The position numbers and the translations under genes were made by a program. A stretch of DNA of 64,000 nucleotides from Nemopilema nomurai. Lineage: Eukaryota > Cnidaria > Scyphozoa > Rhizostomeae > Rhizostomatidae. Under the pieces are notes generated by a model. That model saw only the letters and a program-made list of their open reading frames with translations, ran no database searches and had not been told where the DNA came from. The DNA lies in assembly GCA_003864495.1 (NCBI GenBank), contig ML133465.1, positions 186,001 through 250,000 of the forward strand, read 5' to 3'. Of the stretch, positions 10,570 to 21,747 are shown piece by piece (positions within the stretch are counted from its first letter, which is position 1; each line of letters starts with the position of its first letter).

Positions 10570-12260
10570 GCCACCATTTTGAAGAGCTCTAGGCTGCTAT
10601 TGATCTGTCTTTAGTTTTCTATTATGCAGCAAGGCTTGCAAAGACACTCGCTTTTGAACATTAAGCAGGCTATTTCAGCGTCAATGCAAATGACGGAATG
10701 AATGCTCTCAAGTTTGAACTTAAGTTGATTAGTCAGGTTTCTGTTTTTTAGACCACTCGAGAGACCTTAGCAGAACTCGAGAGTGTGATTGCCTTTTGTA
10801 AAATTATGAAACTGTCAAAGGAGAATATTCATGTAAAAAAATTAATAGTTCGGATCCTGATCATGTTGGAAATTGTAGACTTTTGTGACAATATGGCACA
10901 TACCTTAAATGCTATCAACGCTTAGATTAGAGTTAAACTGTAATTCCACTCTTTCGAGCCTTAAAATGTAACATTGAGATTTCGTGAATTTAGAATGAAA
11001 ATCACAGTAACTATGCTTGAGGAAGAATCATTCGATTGACATAGATAAATCAAAGTAACAATCAACTAATAGAGAATGCTGATGTCAAATGTGACAATCC
11101 TCCCTCCGTAATTAATGTAAAGAGAAACAATGGAATGGGTATTTAGCTTTGGTGCACAAAGTCTTCCTTCTGCATTTCCCTATTGCGACTGAGAATGCTG
11201 AGAGAGGATGGGCTGGCATTGTCCTCTCGTCTAGCCTTTTAAGTTGACCGTAAAACCGAAGCTACCCAGAATACTTTGCTCCATGCTTTGTCAAAGCAAC
11301 AGTTGGATTGATGCTATCATATCTTGTTCTTCTGCAAGGATTTATCCCCAAATATCATTTACACGACGGAAATTTGAATGCCGCCAATTGAGAGTAAGAA
11401 AATGAAAAATCCCACAATGCAATACGGAATCGTGTTAGCGCCTTTCCCAATCCTGTGTTAGGCTCAAACATTTGCTTGGAAAACCAGAAAATTAAATTAT
11501 GTATACATTTATTTCATTATACAAATACTGGCATTAAAGTTTTTTAATTGGCGTAATATCACGTGCTTTGTCATTTGCTATTTGTTGTCAAGAGATTGCA
11601 GGAGTTAAGGACATCATATAGGAAGATTGTCTAGCGTGCATGATCGGTCATTCTGGCTTCGTCAGTTGTTGCTTGAATGAGCATTCACTTAGAGTGAAGG
11701 TGCCCCGCCCCCAATCCCCAATATGTTTTATGGGTCTACTGCCCTCCAGGGCTCACGCAGAGTTGCGTCCCGTGGAAATTTGTGATACGAAACCTTTTCC
11801 CCCTTCGATAGTTCTGCAGCCCGTACTATAGGCGTGCATCCGATGGCAACACAATGAGGCGTACTTTTCTACTTTCAAAGGATCTCCTTATTTTCAATCA
11901 ATAAATAATTATTTTACAAAAATATGGATCTATGTTTATGGAATTCGAAAAGAAATGATACCCAAGTGCACTTAACAGGTGGAAAGCCTATACGAATCAA
12001 GTGCTGAGGTTGTCAAATTTTACATCACACCATCACGTGACGGGTTTTCCGCCAAAATTTGAACGACCGTTTTGGGGGCTTTAAAAACCCCATTTAGTGG
12101 AAATATTTTGCAGATACGAAAAAAATTTGGCGCAAAATTGGGTGGCATAAGTCTTTCAAACTCACTCTACCATCGGTAAACTTGAATCCTCATTGTGATA
12201 CGTCGCTTATCATTCAATGGTAAAAGTTACCTAAATATTCTCGCTCTTTTTCTTAGATTA
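10570..12260. other. Spacer downstream of acid phosphatase tail and FReD2, no gene seen
   Basis: Convergent 3' ends of the acid phosphatase piece (+) and FReD2 (-) face each other here. Nothing in it reads as protein in a convincing way. It is repeated at 15676-17398; the second copy has a roughly 40-bp insertion or expansion near 17220-17265. Confidence 0.5.
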
Positions 12261-13991
12261 TCAATTACGTTGCTTAATTTTAATGACTGTTTTCTTCAAT
12301 GAGTTATGATGGCCTTTGAATGCATGCCAATTAACCCCATTAGCGTAAGATTTATGAGGACCATTCAAATATTTTCCATTCAGATTTGAGGAATGGCATT
12401 TCGAATACCACCAGGCACCATGGTAGACTACGGCACAACTCCCTCCAGGATATGTATCGTGGTCTCTGTCTTTTGTTGAGAATTTGTACCCATTATGGCC
12501 TGAAAACGAATCACCCGCAGTTCCTGAATACGATCCTGTATGCAGTGTAAACTGCTTATCTTCCCCATCAATGTAGAAGGTGCTGTATTCCGCAAAAGCT
12601 TTGCTTCCGTCCGCAGATTCGAAATCAAATCGAATTTTCATGTCCTTCTGCTTTGTTAAACGATGGATCTTTTCATTTCCAAGCCAAAACTCGTTCTCTA
12701 TGTTTCCGAACCCTGTCTTATACGCTTGCCAGTTTTGTAAAAAATCAACTGATCCATCAGTTCGCCTTTGTATTACGGTCCAGCCACCACCTTCATTTTC
12801 CATGTCACAGAATACGGAGAAAGGGATCTGGTTGTCCGGATTCACAAAGTAAATCCCACTTTTCGTGTGTCCATTTTGTTTCAAAGAGGAACAGTCTCTC
12901 TCTTGGATTTCTACCAACGCAGATTCGCGTTCCTTACCAACCTTGTTCTCAGCTTCACAAATGTAATAGCCTGCATCAATGGAAGTTATACTGGCGAATT
13001 TCAAAACTAGCCTCGTCTTATCTTCAGAAAATACCTCTCTCCCTTTCATCTGGCCAAAACCCCTTTTCCAGCTGAGTTTAGGAACAGGATTGCCGGTTGC
13101 ATTGCATTCGATTTCTAGAGGGTATCCTGCTGTTCCAATCACCTTTGTGCCGCTGATGATCACTTTTGGCTTTGTGAAAACAGAAAGCTTCGTCTCAGTC
13201 GTCTCTGACCCAACAATGTTTTTAGCAACACACTTGATCTTACCTTGGTCACTTTCTTGTACGTTGGAAATGACCAGTGCACCCGCTGCTGGGAAAGTGT
13301 ACCTCGAATCTGTTACCTGCGATCCAAAAGTCCAAGACAACTTTGGTGCAGGGTTTCCTTCAGCTTCACAGAATAATGTTAAATTTGAGCCTTCTCTTTG
13401 ATGTACGGTGTCTGGAAACTTTGATTTGATCTTTGGCTTCGATATTGATTTTCCGGGTAAGCCACGGTCACCCTTCAACCCCCTGTCACCTTTTGGTCCT
13501 TGTGGCCCATTTACGCCCATTGGCCCGACATCTCCTCTTTGTCCAATTTCGCCTTTAGCACCACGAGGACCTGGCTTTCCCCTTGGCCCTCTGTCTCCTT
13601 TTTCACAAACAACAGTCACGTTCCGGCAATGCCCAACATTATTATTTGCGACTTTTAGAAACCGCAAAAGAACATCAAAGTTTTGATCAATTTGACGCCG
13701 CGATCTGCTTTTTGCTCCTTCCAGTTTCCTGACTTCTCTGCTGAGCAACTGTGATAAATACCTTATTTCTGTACTCTTTGCTGCATGGCCTCGGACTCGA
13801 AATTCCTTCAATCTCCGTTCAGTTACTCGTTGCTTCTTTTCCAATTGATTTATCCTTCTTGACATCACACTATCTGATTGGTATACCTTTATGTGCAGAA
13901 AGATCGTTTCGGCAACCAGCAGTCCTATCACCGCTGTTGAAAGATAAGTGAATCTGCGATTAAAACGCGACAGTCCCTTCTCCTCGGCCAT
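12261..13991 (-). CDS. FReD2: type II membrane collagen-Ig-Ig-fibrinogen protein, 576 aa, single exon
   Basis: Same architecture and length as FReD1: signal-anchor helix 15-34, stalk with RSRR at 96-99, C122 and C129 kept, 16 Gly-X-Y triplets, two Ig domains, fibrinogen domain. Differences from FReD1 are single residues up to the middle of Ig2 (for example I47-D48-Q to INQ, M to I in the collagen). From there they become denser: [20 protein letters not shown] in late Ig2, [17 protein letters not shown] in the fibrinogen domain, and a changed pocket region ([11 protein letters not shown] against DTNSGGSCAVD). The start at 13991 follows the same in-frame TGA logic as FReD1. The sequence matching FReD1's CAG acceptor reads CAA here (minus strand, opposite about 14036), so a spliced 5' UTR would need another acceptor. 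Confidence 0.93.
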   Translation of the reverse strand: MAEEKGLSRFNRRFTYLSTAVIGLLVAETIFLHIKVYQSDSVMSRRINQLEKKQRVTERRLKEFRVRGHAAKSTEIRYLSQLLSREVRKLEGAKSRSRRQIDQNFDVLLRFLKVANNNVGHCRNVTVVCEKGDRGPRGKPGPRGAKGEIGQRGDVGPMGVNGPQGPKGDRGLKGDRGLPGKSISKPKIKSKFPDTVHQREGSNLTLFCEAEGNPAPKLSWTFGSQVTDSRYTFPAAGALVISNVQESDQGKIKCVAKNIVGSETTETKLSVFTKPKVIISGTKVIGTAGYPLEIECNATGNPVPKLSWKRGFGQMKGREVFSEDKTRLVLKFASITSIDAGYYICEAENKVGKERESALVEIQERDCSSLKQNGHTKSGIYFVNPDNQIPFSVFCDMENEGGGWTVIQRRTDGSVDFLQNWQAYKTGFGNIENEFWLGNEKIHRLTKQKDMKIRFDFESADGSKAFAEYSTFYIDGEDKQFTLHTGSYSGTAGDSFSGHNGYKFSTKDRDHDTYPGGSCAVVYHGAWWYSKCHSSNLNGKYLNGPHKSYANGVNWHAFKGHHNSLKKTVIKIKQRN

Positions 13992-14710
13992 GTTTGGCTT
14001 GCAAGCAACGTAGCTCAACTCGGCTTTTGATCAAATTGAAAAGGTGAATGGTCGTTTCGCTGGATGAGTAAAAGTGGATTAATCAATGCAAGCGTGTTCG
14101 GGCAGGTCCACCATTTTCTTCCGCATAACCTTGCGGTCGCTTGTGTTAAACTATTTTGCTGTTTATTGACATCACCACATCATATCACAAAGTGTTGAGC
14201 AGCCACTTTCACTCATTACTGTGTCTGTTTTTATTCTCATGAAACAGGAACTACCCTGTACTAAAGAGCAACAGAGAATTTCTCATTCGTGTCATTAGTC
14301 CTTTCATTGACTTTTGTTCTTGTCACACGAAATGAAAAGCGAAAACAACTGAAAATGATTTCTATGAACTCGTGAATATAAATGCTGGTTTTAGCCAGAG
14401 GATTTGATAGCACCAGCTTAGAAATGAGGACGAACAACCATCCAGATTCGAGTCCATGAACATTGGCCTAATTTATAGATTTTGATAATAGTTTAATTTA
14501 AAGTTTTGACATTTAGTATTCTGACATTTGTAGACACGTTTTTGATAATAGTTCAAAAATAGGAAACATAAGTCTTAACAGTAAGACAAATATTTCCAAT
14601 GTTTTAGAAAACCTTCGAACCTTCAAGAAACGTTCTTTTTCCTCAAAAAGCCGTTATACATTATCGTAAACTACCACCGCTAATCTCATTTTTATTCTTT
14701 CGTTTAACAG

Positions 14711-15675
14711 AAAATACTTTGTGGAGATGTATTACAGAAACTCGACTCTCATTCGACCATATCAGCTTCATCTCAGAAACTGTGACAAGCAATGCTCTTT
14801 TGAACAATTTATCAGGTATACTTGCATACCATCTCACACCAGAACGAGCTTGTTTTTCACCGATGACGTTCACAATGTGCTGTTGCGCACCACGTTTAGC
14901 AACATTTGTATATTTACGCTGGTTTTTATCGATCTTTTTCGTTTTCATTATAACTTTTTATCAATTTTAGGTTAAGAGGAATTGTTAAATTTAGTCCGCA
15001 CAATAATAGATGCTAAATGATAGTTTTTGATAAAGTCCTCCGAACATTGTAAGGTCAAGATGAGCTTTTTTCTATAACGGTTAATTATATTTTGAGCAAC
15101 GTAATTTTGGTTCTAATTTACTTTTCTTTTGGTAGTATTTTGCAAAACCGACTCCCAAAAGACTATGAAAAAGAATGTGGAAACAGCAAAGCGACCAAAA
15201 CAGTGAAAAACTACAGTAAGCATTTCCTCATGAAGGATTTTCCACTTTTCCTGTAGAGGTATTTTGAGATAGAAGACTTTTGTGCTTAAATAACCAGAGA
15301 TTAATACAGTCAAGAATGCAGCCATTTAGATAAATTGTTTGTGAAGATAGATCATTGAGATATACTATTGTGATACCACTCTTATGTTTTTGGAATAAGC
15401 GACGCAACAATGGGATATCCACTTACCAAAAATTATGAATACAGTAATGCTAGGATATTTTCACATGTTTTCCACGGATTTATCGAAGAATTTGTTTGTT
15501 CGCAGTGAGCCTCGTTATCGGTTTGGCGATAGTGTCCGGAGTGCTTCTACTCGTCGTCATAGCAATACTCATACAGCACACAGATGAAAGGAGAAAGGCA
15601 CGCAAGGGAGGCTACCTCATTGGCAGTAATGAGCACAACGAAGATTGCAGCAATGATAATCTGTTGTCCATCTAA
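14711..15675 (+). pseudogene. Histidine acid phosphatase, last three exons only (copy 2)
   Basis: Exons 14711-14815, 15136-15215 and 15506-15675, with the same phases as copy 1. The encoded tail is the same apart from one visible change, NEDGSND to NEDCSND in the cytoplasmic part. Splice sites are kept and there is no stop, but as in copy 1 the catalytic exons are absent. The region upstream (14044-14710) is FReD2 5' flank, so any transcript would have to start from there. Confidence 0.82.
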
Positions 15676-17398
15676 GCCACCATTTTGAAGAGCTCTAGGC
15701 TGCTATTGATCTGTCTTTAGTTTTCTATTATGCAGCAAGGCTTGCAAAGACACTCGCTTTTGAACATTAAGCAGGCTATTTCAGCGTCAATGCAAATGAC
15801 GGAATGAATGCTCTCAAGTTTGAACTTAAGTTGATTAGTCAGGTTTCTGTTTTTTAGACCACTCGAGAGACCTTAGCAGAACTCGAGAGTGTGATTGCCT
15901 TTTGTAAAATTATGAAACTGTCAAAGGAGAATATTCATGTAAAAAAATTAATAGTTCGGATCCTGATCATGTTGGAAATTGTAGACTTTTGTGACAATAT
16001 GGCACATACCTTAAATGCTATCAACGCTTAGATTAGAGTTAAACTGTAATTCCACTCTTTCGAGCCTTAAAATGTAACATTGAGATTTCGTGAATTTAGA
16101 ATGAAAATCACAGTAACTATGCTTGAGGAAGAATCATTCGATTGACATAGATAAATCAAAGTAACAATCAACTAATAGAGAATGCTGATGTCAAATGTGA
16201 CAATCCTCCCTCCGTAATTAATGAAAAGAGAAACAATGGAATGGGTATTTAGCTTTGGTGCACAAAGTCTTCCTTCTGCATTTCCCTATTGCGACTGAGA
16301 ATGCTGAGAGAGGATGGGCTGGCATTGTCCTCTCGTCTAGCCTTTTAAGTTGACCGTAAAACCGAAGCTACCCAGAATACTTTGCTCCATGCTTTGTCAA
16401 AGCAACAGTTGGATTGATGCTATCATATCTTGTTCTTCTGCAAGGATTTATCCCCAAATATCATTTACACGACGGAAATTTGAATGCCGCCAATTGAGAG
16501 TAAGAAAATGAAAAATCCCACAATGCAATACGGAATCGTGTTAGCGCTTTTCCCAATCCTGTGTTAGGCTCAAACATTTGCTTGGAAAACCAGAAAATTA
16601 AATTATGTATACATTTATTTCATTATACAAATACTGGCATTAAAGTTTTTTAATTGGCGTAATATCACGTGCTTTGTCATTTGCCATTTGTTGTCAAGAG
16701 ATTGCAGCAGTTAAGGACATCATATAGGAAGATTGTCTAGCGTGCATGATCGGTCATTCTGGCTTCGTCAGTTGTTGCTTGAATGAGCATTCACTTAGAG
16801 TGAGGTTGCCCCACCCCAAATCCCTAATATGTTTTATGGGTCTACTGCCCTCCAGTGCTTACGCAGAGTTGCGTCCCGTGGAAATTTGTGATACGAAACC
16901 TTTTCCCCCTTCGATAGTTCTGCAGCCCGTACTATAGGCGTGCATCCGATGGCAACACAATGAGGCATACTTTTCTATTTTCAAAGGATCTCCTTATTTT
17001 CAATAAATAAAAAATTCTTTTACAAAAATATGGATCTATGTTTATGGAATTCGAAAAGAAATGATGCCCAAGTGCACTTAACAGGTGGAAAGCCTATAAT
17101 TATCAAGTGCGGAGGTTGTAAACTTCTACGTCACACCATCACGTGACAGGTTTCCTGCCAAAATTTGAACGACCATTTTGGGGGCTTTAAAAACCCCATT
17201 TACTCGAAATATTTTGCAGATATGCTCAGATAGCCATTACTTGCTATTATCAAACGAACAAAATATGGCGCCAAATTGGGTGGCATAAGTCTTTCAAACT
17301 CACTCTACCATCGGTAAACTTGAATACTCATTGTGATACGTCGCTTATCATTCAATGGTGAAAGTTACCTAAATATTCTCGCTCTTTTTCTTAGATTA
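15676..17398. other. Spacer downstream of acid phosphatase copy 2 and FReD3, no gene seen
   Basis: Near-identical copy of 10570-12260. No coding exon can be supported. Short frames around 16746-16937 and 11640-11831 differ between the copies in ways that do not respect a reading frame. Confidence 0.5.
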
Positions 17399-19126
17399 TC
17401 AATTACGTTGCTTAATTTTAATGACTGTTCTCTTCAATGAGTTATGATAACCTTTAAATGCGTCCCAATTAACCCCATTAGCGTAAGATTTATGAGAACC
17501 ATTCAAATATTTGCCATTCAGATTTGAAGCGTGGCAATTTCCATACCACCAGGCACCATGGTAAGCCACCGCACAACTCGTAGGATACGAATCATAATCT
17601 TTGTCTCTGGTAGAAAACTTCCTTCCATTGTGATACGAGAACGAATCACCCGCAGTTCCTGAATACGATCCTGTATGCAATGTAAACTGCTTATCTTCCC
17701 CATCAATGTAGAAGGTGCTGTATTCCGCAAAAGCTTTGCTTCCGTTCACAGCTTCGAGATCAAATCGAATTTTCATGTTCTTTTGCTTTGTTAAACGGTG
17801 AATCTTTTCATTTCCAAGCCAAAACTCGTTCACCAACGGTCCGAATCCTTCCTTATACGTTAGCCAATTTCGGTAGAAATCAACTGACCCATCAGTGCGT
17901 CTTTGTATCACTGTCCAGCCACCACCTTCATTTTCCATGTCACAGTATACAAGGATGGGTAGTCCATTATCTGGGTTTACTGTGTAAATCCCACTTTTCA
18001 TGTGCCCACTTTGTTTCAAAAAGGAACAGTCTCTCTCTTGGATTTCTACCAAGGCAGATTGACGTTCCTTACCAACCTCGTTCTCAGCTTCACAAATGTA
18101 GTATCCTGCATCAGCAGAAGTCAGATTGGTAAATTTCAATATTAGCCTCGTCTTGTCTACAGAAAGAGCCTCTTTTCCCTGCAATTGGCCATACACCTTC
18201 TTCCAACTGAGTTTGGGAAGAGGATTGCCTGTTGCATTGCATTCAATTTCTAGAGGGTATCCTGCTGTTCCAATCACCTTTCTGCCGCTGATGATCACTT
18301 TTGGCTTTGTGAAAACAGAAAGCTTCGTCTCAGTCGTCTCTGACCCAACAATGTTTTTGGCAACACACTTGATCTTACCTTGGTCACTTTCTTGTACGTT
18401 GGAAATGACCAGTGCACCCGCTGCTGGGAAAGTGTACCTCGAATCTGTTACCTGCGATCCAAAAGTCCAAGACAACTTTGGTGCAGGGTTTCCTTCAGCT
18501 TCACAGAATAATGTTAAATTTGAGCCTTCTCTTTGATGTACGGTGTCTGGAAACTTTGATTTGATCTTTGGCTTCGATATTGACCTTCCGGGTAAGCCAC
18601 GGTCACCCTTCAACCCCCTGTCACCTTTTGGTCCTTGTGGCCCATTTACGCCGATTGGCCCGACATCTCCTCTTTGTCCCATTTCGCCTTTAGCACCACG
18701 AGGACCTGGCTTTCCCCTTGGCCCTCTGTCTCCTTTTTCACAAACAACAGTCACGTTCCGGAAATGCCCAACATTATTATTTGCGATTTTGAGAAACCGC
18801 AAAAGAACATCAAAGTTTTGATCAATTTGACGCCGCGATCTGCTTTTTGCCCCTTCCAGTTTCCTGACTTCTCTGCTGAGCAACTGTGATAAATACCTTA
18901 TTTCTGTACTCTTTGCTGCATGGCCTTGGACTCGAAATTCCTTCAATCTCCGTTCAGTTACTCGTTGCTTCTTTTCCAATTGATTTATCCTTCTTGACAT
19001 CACACTATCTGATTGGTATACCTTTATGTGCAGAAAGATCGTTTCGGCAACCAGCAGTCCTATCACCGCTGTTGAAAGATAAGTGAATCTGCGATTAAAA
19101 CGCGACAGTCCCTTCTCCTCGGCCAT
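17399..19126 (-). CDS. FReD3: type II membrane collagen-Ig-Ig-fibrinogen protein, 575 aa, single exon
   Basis: Third paralogue. Membrane helix, stalk, RSRR site, collagen and Ig1 are nearly the same as in FReD1. C122, the first of the two cysteines before the collagen, is Phe ([10 protein letters not shown]). Ig2 starts very differently ([20 protein letters not shown] against [20 protein letters not shown]) but its end matches FReD1 ([13 protein letters not shown]). The fibrinogen domain has [34 protein letters not shown] and a pocket loop of [14 protein letters not shown], one residue shorter, which explains the 575-aa length. [10 protein letters not shown] and the [11 protein letters not shown] segment are kept. 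The start at 19126 follows an in-frame TGA. A consensus CCTTTTCAG acceptor is intact just upstream. Confidence 0.93.
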   Translation of the reverse strand: MAEEKGLSRFNRRFTYLSTAVIGLLVAETIFLHIKVYQSDSVMSRRINQLEKKQRVTERRLKEFRVQGHAAKSTEIRYLSQLLSREVRKLEGAKSRSRRQIDQNFDVLLRFLKIANNNVGHFRNVTVVCEKGDRGPRGKPGPRGAKGEMGQRGDVGPIGVNGPQGPKGDRGLKGDRGLPGRSISKPKIKSKFPDTVHQREGSNLTLFCEAEGNPAPKLSWTFGSQVTDSRYTFPAAGALVISNVQESDQGKIKCVAKNIVGSETTETKLSVFTKPKVIISGRKVIGTAGYPLEIECNATGNPLPKLSWKKVYGQLQGKEALSVDKTRLILKFTNLTSADAGYYICEAENEVGKERQSALVEIQERDCSFLKQSGHMKSGIYTVNPDNGLPILVYCDMENEGGGWTVIQRRTDGSVDFYRNWLTYKEGFGPLVNEFWLGNEKIHRLTKQKNMKIRFDLEAVNGSKAFAEYSTFYIDGEDKQFTLHTGSYSGTAGDSFSYHNGRKFSTRDKDYDSYPTSCAVAYHGAWWYGNCHASNLNGKYLNGSHKSYANGVNWDAFKGYHNSLKRTVIKIKQRN

Positions 19127-19182
19127 GTTTGGCTTGCAAGCAACGTAGCTCAACTCGGCTTTTGATCAAACTGAAAAGGTGA

Positions 19183-21747
19183 ATGGTCGTTTCGCTGGAT
19201 GAGTAAAAGCGGATTAAACAATGCGAGCATGTTCGGGCAAGTAAATCTAGGCTTCAATTTGCATTACTGTATCGATGGTTGCTATTACATCATGTACAAG
19301 AAGCTCGGGAACAAGACTCTCGAAAGATTATGGCGGTACTGTATTTTGCATCATACAGCTTATACACTTCTGTTTATTTTCCAACAGAACACTTATGTAT
19401 GGTCTGCCAAGCAGCAATCCCCTTTTCTTTAAGCAAGTGTAGTTTAGGCATTGTTACGTGAAGAGTTTGTTTTGTTGTTTTCGAAGCACTGAAAACCAAT
19501 GCCCTAAAGGAACTGCATGTGTTCTCTATTATTAAGTCACTTTTTATTGGTCGTTCTTTCAAGTAATTTTGATGGAGATATTATTGTATCGAATGTTGTT
19601 TCAAGGTTTCCTCGTTAAAGTCAGTAGAGTTTTTATCAGCTAACTGTTTTCTTGCCGTTGACATATTTAAGGAGCTTGAAGTTCCCAACATAACTGGTGC
19701 AAAATATCCAGTGATTTTCAAATTTATTAGTAATTATTTTGTTACTTCCGAGACATTCTGATGATTATTTCTGAAGTTTTGAAGTTGTCTCATACCTTTG
19801 CACTGTCAAATTCTTTGATTTAACCATTTGCTCGGGATGTCTTTCGTAGCTGAATTGAGGCTTATTTTGGTCCTATTTGCGTTGCACCTTTGTAGGGCTG
19901 GTAAATCTACAGATTGGGCATGTTGATTACCCTGCGCAGCACCTTTAGGCTCCTTCGCATTTGCTGCATTATGAATTACGAGACACTGGTGTTTGGATCG
20001 TTTTCCCCATTACGAACTTGTTTACATCTAAACATATCACTTAGATAACTTGAATTTTGACTTGAATGGATTGACTGCAGATCAGCACACAGTAAATCAA
20101 CCTACCAATCAGTTAATGTAAAAGTCTTCTACTTGTAGAAGTAGTGCTATTTTCGATTTTCTAAATATTGGATGGAAGAATCGATATCTCCAGTAGCTTT
20201 TCTATTTGATTATTCTTGTTGAAAGCTACTTCAATATCAATCAAGGCTTTGAGGACCTCTTAGATGAAAGCTTTGTTTTATAATATGCTATTTAGGTAAT
20301 AATTCTGAACTTTTGCGTATCACGTGAGATTCTTATGAAGTCCCGGTTTAGAAAAGCAAATTTCGCATGGAAAAATCTAGATACAATCTATCGATGCTTA
20401 AAATAATATACTTTTTCGATAAAATTCTTCTGTGACATGGTAAGTATCATAAACGATATCCTTTGGTTTGCTTGAATGTTTACGTCAATTTTGAACTCCA
20501 ACTTTAAGAAGAAAGTTCAGTAGAAATGTACTGTTTTAATAGATTTTCAATTTACATATAACTGTGCATTTGAAATTGAGACTGGATCTTTTTTCCAAAA
20601 TTTCAAACTTCATGAGGAGTTTGCTTGTGTGACTGCCTAGACATATCATATCTGGATGTTTGAAAATAAAATGCGACCTGAATTGGTCTCCCATAACAAC
20701 ACTTCAGTTGTGTTCTTTCTTACAAGTTAATACTCACTATACTCGCTTTCAATTTTCTCGACCATCTTGTGGAAACAGGTCATCGATGCAACTTTTGCTC
20801 CAATTTTTTTGAAAATTATGATATTCTTAGTCTGATTTTTCCTCAACGTTTCAAAAATATATATTTCACAATCAAGAATCTTAATTCGTTGTGCAGACTT
20901 CAATTTATATTGAAATGCATGACCACCAGTTAAGTATTAGCTGCTGCTTCCCAAAAGTATCTTTTAAAGAACACACACGAAAAACTCATTTTATTTTTGG
21001 TGGTTCTATAGACTCACTACAGGAGAAAGAGTGGGGCAAAAGCAAAGATGACGTGTTAAACAGGTGCCTAAGCTTTACCCTCTTCTAATGTCAGGCACAA
21101 AGCCAAGGGGCACGGGGGACATTGCCCGCCCAGCTAACAGATTTTGCTCCTTTTTGCCCACCCAAAAATTTAAGGTTCAAAGTCTGTTTTTGTCCAAAAC
21201 TTTGGGAAAAAATTAAAAAATTTACCCGAGAAAACCAGCAGCATTTAATATGCTAGCCACCAGCAAAGCAAGCTGTAACCCTAGTATGAGATCGTTTTGA
21301 GTTAGCAGGACAGAAAATAGGGACGGATATACCTAGTGAGAATTTCACAGAGTTTCTTTAAGTAAACTCTGTAGAAAGTACAGGATATCAAAATGAATTG
21401 TGGCCCTAAAGGTACAGGTCTTTAGCTCCTACAATTTCCTCAGCTGACAAGTTGACCTTCACTTGGCTTGCCCTCCCCCAAAACACCGCCTTGCTTCGTA
21501 GTTGCCGTATGTAGTTGCCCTCCCCCAAAACACCTGGCTTCGTAGTTGCCATATGTACGATGTTTTTGTAGAATATACTATAACTATATGGCTGTATTGT
21601 GTCTATTTGATTGATTTGTTATGTAGGCGTGATTGTTTTGATTATTTCCTCTGCGCAGGAGCATGATACGATCTTCATTCAAAACAAATTCCAAACGGAG
21701 GGGAACGCCGCACTTTAGGCAACTCGGTTGCAATTGCATGGCTAATC
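19183..21747. other. Intergenic region between FReD3 (-) and the PRELID2-like gene (+)
   Basis: This divergent interval should hold both promoters. No further exon is convincing. It contains a perfect hairpin (20126-20141) and a two-copy tandem repeat of about 45 bp (21467-21557, unit TTGCCCTCCCCCAAAACACC... to CTTCGTAGTTGCC.TATGTA). Confidence 0.5.
21467..21557. repeat. Two-copy tandem repeat, about 45 bp
   Basis: CTTGCCCTCCCCCAAAACAC followed by CTTCGTAGTTGCC.TATGTA occurs twice in direct order, with a small indel (CGCCTTG against CTGG). Confidence 0.85.

Larger units (their letters stand above)
8941..14043. repeat. Tandem duplication unit 1 (5.1 kb): acid phosphatase tail + FReD2
   Basis: Aligned by eye with 14044-19182, the two units match almost base for base, with scattered substitutions, short indels and more divergence in part of the FReD gene. 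Each unit runs from GTTTCGCTGGATGAGTAAAA through the acid phosphatase exons to the FReD gene and its 5' flank. Both units are direct repeats. Confidence 0.9.
14044..19182. repeat. Tandem duplication unit 2 (5.1 kb): acid phosphatase tail + FReD3
   Basis: Second direct copy of the unit at 8941-14043. The match to the first unit's start (GTTTCGCTGGATGAGTAAAA, then ATGTTCGGGCA) continues past FReD3 only to about 19241, where the sequence turns unique. That point marks the original right-hand neighbour and the duplication breakpoint. Confidence 0.88.
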
